From the NCBI GenBank assembly GCA_016584495.1, contig WAID01000001.1, positions 1,798,001 through 1,862,000 of the forward strand: DNA of 64,000 bases. Reading direction: 5' to 3'. The notes under the pieces are model-generated. The model had not been told where the DNA came from, made no database searches, and saw only the letters and a list, made by a program, of their open reading frames with translations. The position numbers and the translations under genes are program-made. This DNA is from Celoporthe dispersa. Taxonomy: Eukaryota > Ascomycota > Sordariomycetes > Diaporthales > Cryphonectriaceae. Shown here one piece after another: positions 58,228-64,000 of the stretch; position 1 is the first letter of the stretch, and each line of letters starts with the position of its first letter.

Positions 58228-59485
58228 TTACCGAAGCTCGGCGCTTTCATCGTCGTTTTGGACATGCTCAGGCATCCACTCCATCCGAATGTTGTCAAAG
58301 TAATGGCTGCATATGGTCAGCAAGCAGCGCTTCTCTCTCTCAGTGTTGGAGTTGTCAAGACGTACTCGGCGAAACGGGTATTAGCCAGTGCGTCGGCCCC
58401 ATACTCAGACTCGAGCATGACTTTGTACTTGTATGGGATCTTGACTGGATTTCCCTCAAATGTTGTGCTGTAGAGCGGGTAGAGGTAGGTGTCTCTGAAC
58501 TCGTGGCCGTCTTTGCAGGAGAGGATCCCCTCGCCAGCTGGGTGCGTCAGGTTGTACCTCACGGTGGTGATGTCGATGAACATCCCGCTGTCTGTATCGA
58601 TCCACCTCGCGTCGATGACATTGGACGTGTCGGTCTGCTCCCTGTTTACGTAATTCGGGTTGACCTCGAGCATATAGTACCTCCCATCTGGCATCCGGGG
58701 TGTCTTGTAGTGGAAGGTTGACATGTTGTAGTACGATGCGAGGTAGTGCATACTCGCTTCCGTGACCTGGCTGCGAGGACGGTCAGTGTCGTCGGTCTTT
58801 GGTGATCATGGGCTGAAAGCTCAGCGGGTCTATCTGCTTACACATCGATATCTGTGTCCCACGGCAGGATCTGGTCGTCGCTGTCAGTCAGCCTCAGACA
58901 CATAGAAGGACACGAGGGTGCGCCTTGAGGCAACAGACCTTCTTCCCCCACCACCAGCCCAGTAGCGAACCGTGCATGAGCCATGTCTCGATGCCTAGCT
59001 CCGCGAACGTAGCCAGGTACGTCTGAACTAAGTTCTTCAACGCGTCCTTTTGTTCGCCGTAAGGCAAGACATCCTTTGCAAATCTGTCGTCAAGATTAGT
59101 ATGCGTATGCACGCAGCAACAGCACCGTCGGGGATACTGACCGCCCGTCGTAGTGAGGATGGAAGCTTTGGAGTGGTTGTGGTCAGTACCGTGCAGGTCC
59201 CTAGACGAGGACAGACTAAACTCACAAGGCCTCATCTGCGAACGGTAATTTGTTAGTAAGATAAATCTTGCCGGGAAGAAATACAAAATGCGATTCGAAG
59301 CTGTACGCAGTGGGGGGGGGGGGGTAGAACCTACGAAAGTATTTGTTTGGCTCATCGACGTGTTTGCTATTGCGGTTGTAGGGGTTGTTCCTTCGCACTT
59401 GCAAGAAATCTGCGTCTGCGACCGCTGTGGGAATCCATATGGATCCCCAGGCGAGCGTGGGCAGGAGAAGCCTGGTGGGCCGCAT
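58228..59485 (-). CDS. LicD-family protein, seven exons including a 10-nt micro-exon
   Basis: 280 residues. Exons: 59335-59485, 59226-59235 (10 nt), 59142-59165 (24 nt), 58939-59083, 58842-58870, 58366-58770, 58228-58306. Introns are 99, 60, 58, 68, 71 and 59 nt with GT..AG ends and every junction in phase. The splice gives 'NKYFHEAFFHPHYDGRFAKD', then 'GIETWLMHGSLLGWWWGKK', 'LPWDTDIDVQVTEASMHYL', 'VIDARWIDTDSGMFIDITTV', 'CKDGHEFRDTYLYPL', and ends 'NIRMEWMPEHVQND'. These are the LicD nucleotidyltransferase-fold motifs (the DxD of 'WDTDIDV'); fungal members relate to Mnn4-type mannosyl-phosphate or phosphocholine transfer to glycans. An N-terminal signal or anchor ('LLLPTLAWGSIWIPTAVA') places it in the secretory pathway. 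The start ATG is at 59483-59485. Confidence 0.9.
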
Positions 59486-61774
59486 GATGGAGGAAGATGT
59501 TCAAGGGAAGCAGTCCCTGGCTGGAAGACGAGGGAAGAGAATATTAGAGAGACGCAAGGAAGGATAGTCGTATGTTCAAGATATGTGTGCGATAAGCTCG
59601 GTCTATGTGTCCGAGGAGGAGTGCCGATCTGGTCCTGTCGTGGTCATCTGTGCATGATGCGGCAGCCCGGATGTGTGGGTCGTATGTGTGAAGGCAGTCA
59701 CGCAACGATGAGAACAGACTCAGCAGGCAGGCAGCTTTCGGATCGACCACGAGATGGGCCGACAATATATTGCGAGGCTTTCGGGGGTTGTGCCAGAAGA
59801 CAGGTTAGGTTCTAAGCAGGTTCTCCGTTCTGCTGGCGGTCGACGCAATAACGAACCCTTCCGTGGGAAGTACAAGCTGGAGTCGCGATATGCTGTGAAA
59901 ATACGGCTCAAGTCCGCTGGAGGCTCGAGACCGCATCAAGACGGTCCAAAAAAAAAAAAAGACAGAAGATGAATCTTTTAAGAGGAAGAAGAGGGTGGGA
60001 GATTTGTCAAATATGGGAAGAGGTTATTTTCATCAACGAGCTTAGACTGCCCCGGCTGTCAAGGTTGAGAAGCAGACCCTATCCTGGTTTCCTCCAGTCC
60101 CCAGTATGCCCGCTGCTGCGACTTCTCTCTGTCTCGGTGGCAGTCGGCGCAGGAGGTGGGAACCCTACAGGCTACCACCATAGCACTGTTACATGGGTCA
60201 ACTGCGATGACGCAGGCTTGCATCCATGCAGCAACGGGATAACTCCCACTTCCCGGTAGGTCCGTCTGCTCATTGAATATGCCGTTGCTTGATTAGGAAG
60301 AAAAAAAGAAGAAAAAGAAAAGGAAAGGACAGATTCACCAGACAGTCTTCACATCATTTCCCTCATCGCATTCTCATGCAGCGTTTCTCAACTCCGAACG
60401 AAATCTAGAGAGAAGGCGCGAAGCGGGCCTACAGTACTACTTACTGCGTGAGGGCCACAACTGCAGGCTGTGCCCCAGTGTGAGTCGGGGGCCGCGTCAT
60501 CCCCAGTGTAACCAACCCACTGCGGGCGCCGAGCTTGAATATGCACGCCCGCGGCAAACCGGCAAGCCCGGCAGGGTCCCAAAACACGGGCTTGAAAGAA
60601 GGAGAGAGGGAAAATAAAAAAAAAGGAGGGGAGGGGCTACCATTGTGAAACTATTGCCCTACCATTGAGCTTAAAATCTCATCTGCCAGCCCTGTTGTAC
60701 ATAGTACATAACTGGCTGCGAATAAGCCAGCCACCCACGACTGGGCCCAGCCTGAGCTGAAGGGGTGTCCGCGGCTCATGAACGCCCTGCCAGAGCCGGA
60801 AGGTTCTCCCTACCGGGACAAAGGGTCTCAGAGGGTCTTGCCTTAAGTAACGATCATCCCGGGCTGCCGCTGTCTAATCTTCTTTGACACCCATGGCCTT
60901 GACTGCTATCAGAACAAGTCCTGGGCCTGGTGTTTATGCCTTTCATACTTTACATGCGCAGTCAAGCCCTGCTGGTAGTGCATACATGACATCGAGGTAG
61001 CATGTCCTGGTAGGTCCCGGGCCGTCGAGGTGGAGCTCGGGTCTGATATTACTGTATTTATAAATTCTTGGTGGAGACACTTCACGCATAGATCGATGCT
61101 TGGCTCTGAGGCTTGGCCCTGCAGCTATACTACAGTCAATGTAAGTTGTCTCATTGTAGACATTATGCTCAACGACAACTCAGCCCCAACTCTATGTTCA
61201 TGCTGACGCCACTCTGGCATCAGCCTCTAGCCTGTAGTCACGAGCTGTAGGCTGTGTGAACAACGTACTTGGGTAAAATATAATGTCATTTTAGTGCATC
61301 TGCAGTCACAACATCAGGAATTATAGACGATCCTTTACAAGGGCCTACAGCCATTAGCTAAGCCAGTATCCTGCTAGGCAAGCCTACAGGTCTGTCGTGA
61401 AAATATAATTTACATATCATGATCATTATCTTGTGAAGTTAAATACACCTAGTAAAGAGGATCACGCTATGAAGGTATGATCATAACCAACTTCATGCAT
61501 TTAATTAGAAGCTAAATCAAAATTGCTATAAGCAGTTTAATAGTTCTTAATTGCTCAAATGATTTTGACTAAAATTTTAAACCTACTACCCTTTGTGGTG
61601 GTAATTGTAGAATATTTCAAAAACCTTCAGAAAATCTCAGTGCAAGTAGGATGATGTTGACTAGCAAACAACGCTGAAACAATTATCCCCCCCCCTCTCT
61701 TCTCTTCTCTCTCTCTCTCTCTCTTTTTTTTTATTTTTTATTTTATTTTCAACCTCTGATCAAGTGCTCTGCCC
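59486..61774. other. 2.3 kb intergenic with an AT-rich half
   Basis: No gene supported. A-rich runs at 59948-59959 and 60299-60330; a short tRNA-like D-arm pattern near 60640-60690 does not fold. From about 61260 to 61690 the sequence is markedly AT-rich. A long CT-then-T tract follows (61687-61745), next to the hydrolase 3' end. Confidence 0.5.
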
Positions 61775-62720
61775 TTACTTTGACTCTTCGATATTCTTCA
61801 CAAAGTCCAAAGCAGTCTCGATAACCCCTGAGGTCCAGCTCAAGTGAGGGGGAGTGGCCGGAAGGGCAGTGGTACACGGTGAACGCCCCCGTCCTCTGGC
61901 TCTGCAGAGCTACCATACCCTCCTGGTATTCCTTAGGGAGCGTCAGGTCGTCATCCAGCACCAGGTATGCGCACGGAAGGGCCGAGTAGGCGTCGTTGGT
62001 GAGCTTCGTAGTCAAGACAGGGGACGCGGTCAGGCCTGCTGCCCATTCTCGTGCCTGGGCTGGGTCCAGGTCATTGAACAGGAACTGCTCTGCTTTGACG
62101 ATGGTCCCGAGTCCCGAGAAGCCGTGTTTCTAGCACATAGCGGCCATATATTAGCTCGCGGGCTGCCAGGGTTGGGTCTGGAGAGGGAGGCTCGGGTATG
62201 GTGAGGTCTGATTGATATCACTGACATGGAAAGTCATGAACGGTGGTGTTACAGGGGGCTGGCCGTCCTTTGGCTGGAAGAATGAATTGACCGACTCCCC
62301 CACGGGAATGACAAAAGCGCCCATGTAGAGGATTCCAGTAATGCCACCAGCCAGTCCGTTCAGCGCCCGGGTCTTGACCTGGAGGTCCGGACGCGCCACC
62401 TGGGTGGCCACCCAGCCGCCAGAAGAGTGGGCGATGAGCAAGACACGTTTGCCCTGCCTGATCAGTGGCTCTAGCACGCTGAGCACGGCTTCGGCGTCTT
62501 CCTTGCCCTGAGGGTAGCCTCCAGCGGGCGGCTCTCGGTCGAAGTCGGGGTTATGGATGTCGCCGACGTTTAGCCTCGTGAGGTCGCAAGTTGGGAGCTG
62601 GGGACAGTGGGCTTCGATACCCTTGGACCTGAATGCACTGAGCAATGGCTCGTAAGGAGCCGGAGTGTGATAGGAACCATGACATAGAACAATTGCAGGT
62701 TCAGGTTTCTGCAGTGCCAT
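61775..62720 (-). CDS. Alpha/beta hydrolase (esterase-like)
   Basis: 282 residues, exons 62226-62720 and 61775-62129; intron 62130-62225 (96 nt, GTCAGT..GTGCTAG) in phase. Start of the fold: 'PAIVLCHGSYHTPAPYEPLL' with the oxyanion-side HGS. Nucleophile elbow 'VLLIAHSSGGWVATQ', acid 'CAYLVLDDDLTLP', catalytic His 'CPSGHSPHLS'. The product resembles small fungal AB_hydrolase_6 esterases. One extra C (G5 run 61848-61852 on plus) hides the real end; corrected it reads 'SWTSGVIETALDFVKNIEES' and stops at the TAA 61775-61777. I chose the ATG at 62718-62720 because family N-termini begin near 'KPEPAIVLCHG'; an in-frame ATG upstream near 62807 would add a hydrophobic leader. Substrate unknown. Confidence 0.85.
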
Positions 62721-63442
62721 GATGAAGGGAGACTGGATTGCAGTTGATAGGCAAGGTATGCGAGTGAAGGGTGCATAAGGGAAGATGAGATTGATGTACG
62801 GAATCATGACTGAGGTCTTTAGTATATGCTTCTTAGCTGGTTATGCATGACAGTGGCACAGATGAGAGACTACTGTCCAGGCTATACTTGGTAAGCTCAA
62901 TGATCGTGGGAAGCGGGCACACGTAGACATCACGAAGCGACGTGAGTTTTATCTGGCTGAATGATTCAAGAGCCATCAATGCACGTGTTGAGGACTTTTA
63001 ACTGGACATGCAAATCAGCTGATTCCCAGCTCGGAAGATGGGAGTAGGCTCGGACCAGGCTCGTACACATCGTAAAAAGGGTCGTCCTGCGTTCTCAAGC
63101 TGGGTATGGTAGTCTATACAGGGCTAGTCATTTTGAAAGGTCTGAGAGTTGTAAGATGTAGTAAATCGTACTGGGACGATGGCGGAAGTGAATGTTAAGG
63201 TGGCCCGGAGACCTGGGATGAAACTGGGCTTCGCTTGAATTAGCCCTAACCCTGAACACGTCACTTGGGTATACTCACAGCAACGGGAAGCCCCGCTCGC
63301 TCAGCCGACGCGTCGTCGCGTCTCCCAGCTCGACGGACAAATGCCAAAGCCAATTGCGACTTTCGAGATCGCATGGTATATAGATGGTGCAGGTGTTCTT
63401 CTTCTTGACCCGAGGCTCCTGACCTGACGAGCTTGCGGCGGC
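62721..63442. promoter_or_regulatory. Divergent promoter region
   Basis: About 720 bp between the hydrolase (minus) and the partial gene (plus). A TATA-like AGCATATACTAA lies on the minus strand about 100 bp above the hydrolase ATG (near 62820-62831). Nothing else is identified. Confidence 0.35.
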
Positions 63443-64000
63443 ATGGATCAAAGTGAGTCAGCTTCCTCACTTGCCGTGACAGAACGCGTCTTTCTGACTT
63501 CAATGTGCAGCCCGTGAGGATCGCATGCGGTCGCGCATGCGCGGTGCGGCGTAGGTCATCCCCATTTATCCCTCCTTCAGCCTCCCTGTGCTAATAGGAT
63601 GGGCCTGAAGACGCCATCAGGTCCAGGACGCAGACTTTGGTGATCTCTTCGCGATCCCAGCCCTTGCGCCAGAGCCTGAGCCCGAGCCTGAAGCAGAACC
63701 AGACGAGGAGTCCTCAGATCCACCAGCTGCAGCATCCCCAGAGACGACGCCAGCGGCTGCATCAGTCAAGCGCACCGGTCCAAACACATCGGCTAAGAGG
63801 CGGCGGCTGGACACGGGAAGCGCGACTGCCACTCCGGCACTGGCTCAGTCTCAACCACCGTCCTCTCAGTCGACATCTGCAAACCGCTCGTCAAAGCGCG
63901 TGCCATCTCCTCGACCATCCAGCGGCGGCCTGTATGATGTCGACAATCCCCAAGCCACTGCTGACGAGGCGGAGGCGGCCACGACCTCTGTGTCTCGGCG
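63443..64000 (+). CDS. Unrecognised protein, 5' part only (cut by window end)
   Basis: Exon 1 is ten bases (63443-63452, ATGGATCAAA), then a 58 nt intron (63453-63510, GTGAGT..GTGCAG). Exon 2 is 63511-63550 ('REDRMRSRMRG'), a 70 nt intron 63551-63620 (GTAGGT, GCTAATA branch, CATCAG) follows, and exon 3 starts at 63621. Exon 3 reads 'VQDADFGDLFAIPALAPEPE' and on through Glu/Pro/Ala-rich sequence, 'SAKRRRLDTG' (a likely nuclear signal), 'SSKRVPSPRPSSGGLYDVDN'. The phase at the second junction is off, so one base error or a different junction is likely. The style (acidic-proline N-terminus, KRRR, short conserved 'GLYDVDN') suggests a nuclear protein, but I cannot name it. Confidence 0.55.

Noticed and set aside
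60631..60700. tRNA-like D-arm pattern on the minus strand followed by a T run
   Set aside because: No acceptor pairing, no acceptable anticodon arm and no TPsiC box (GTTCRANNC) at the right distance.
294..61852. Programmed ribosomal frameshifting as the cause of the frame breaks
   Set aside because: About fifteen sites in unrelated genes, both directions, no shared slippery heptamer or downstream structure; homopolymer length error explains them more simply.

Overview
This 64 kb window is nuclear DNA of a filamentous ascomycete (Pezizomycotina, probably Sordariomycetes; I cannot name the species). The reasons are a fairly GC-rich sequence, protein-coding genes split by short introns (mostly 56-99 nt) with GT..AG ends and CTAAC/CTGAC-like branch sites, long Ser/Pro/Ala-rich tails, and family members typical of moulds. 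I find no rRNA, tRNA, CRISPR array or autonomous transposon.

Layout. 1-3895 TAF2 (+, 5' cut by the window edge); 5290-6275 CDC26 (-); 7328-10602 an unrecognised Ser-rich protein (-); 10603-18176 a 7.5 kb gene-free stretch; 18177-19247 RAD1 (-); 19451-19836 a tiny spliced OST5/TMEM258 gene (-); 20247-22799 GCN5 (+); 23391-23732 a 3' fragment of an ADE4-like gene (-); 24364-25244 mitochondrial-type adenylate kinase (-); 26359-27973 a BBE-type FAD oxidase (-); 30304-32024 LETM1/Mdm38 (+); 33524-35049 SNX4/Atg24 (+), followed directly by an extra 154-codon ORF; 36679-39416 KEX2 (-); 40399-41187 a serine-protease-like ORF whose 5' end lies in a 195 bp MITE-like element (41165-41359); 42321-47828 a giant PhoD-type phosphatase (+); 48986-49556 Y14/RBM8A (-); 50681-51981 FAD monooxygenase (+); 53346-55235 secreted GH76 protein (+); 55796-57132 ERD2/KDEL-receptor family (-); 58228-59485 LicD-family protein with seven exons, one of 10 nt (-); 61775-62720 alpha/beta hydrolase (-); 63443-64000 start of an unrecognised gene (+).

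Most genes are housekeeping: transcription (TAF2, GCN5), cell cycle and checkpoint (CDC26, RAD1), RNA processing (Y14), mitochondria (ADK, LETM1), and a notable share of secretory and endosomal functions (OST5, SNX4, KEX2, ERD2, LicD, GH76). Three possible specialised-metabolism enzymes (BBE oxidase, FAD monooxygenase, hydrolase) are scattered among them and do not form a cluster.

The strongest sequence-level observation is that about fifteen single-base frame breaks interrupt otherwise well-conserved genes, nearly all in short homopolymer runs and in both directions. I read these as consensus errors of the assembly rather than biology. Annotators should not turn these genes into pseudogenes or split them.
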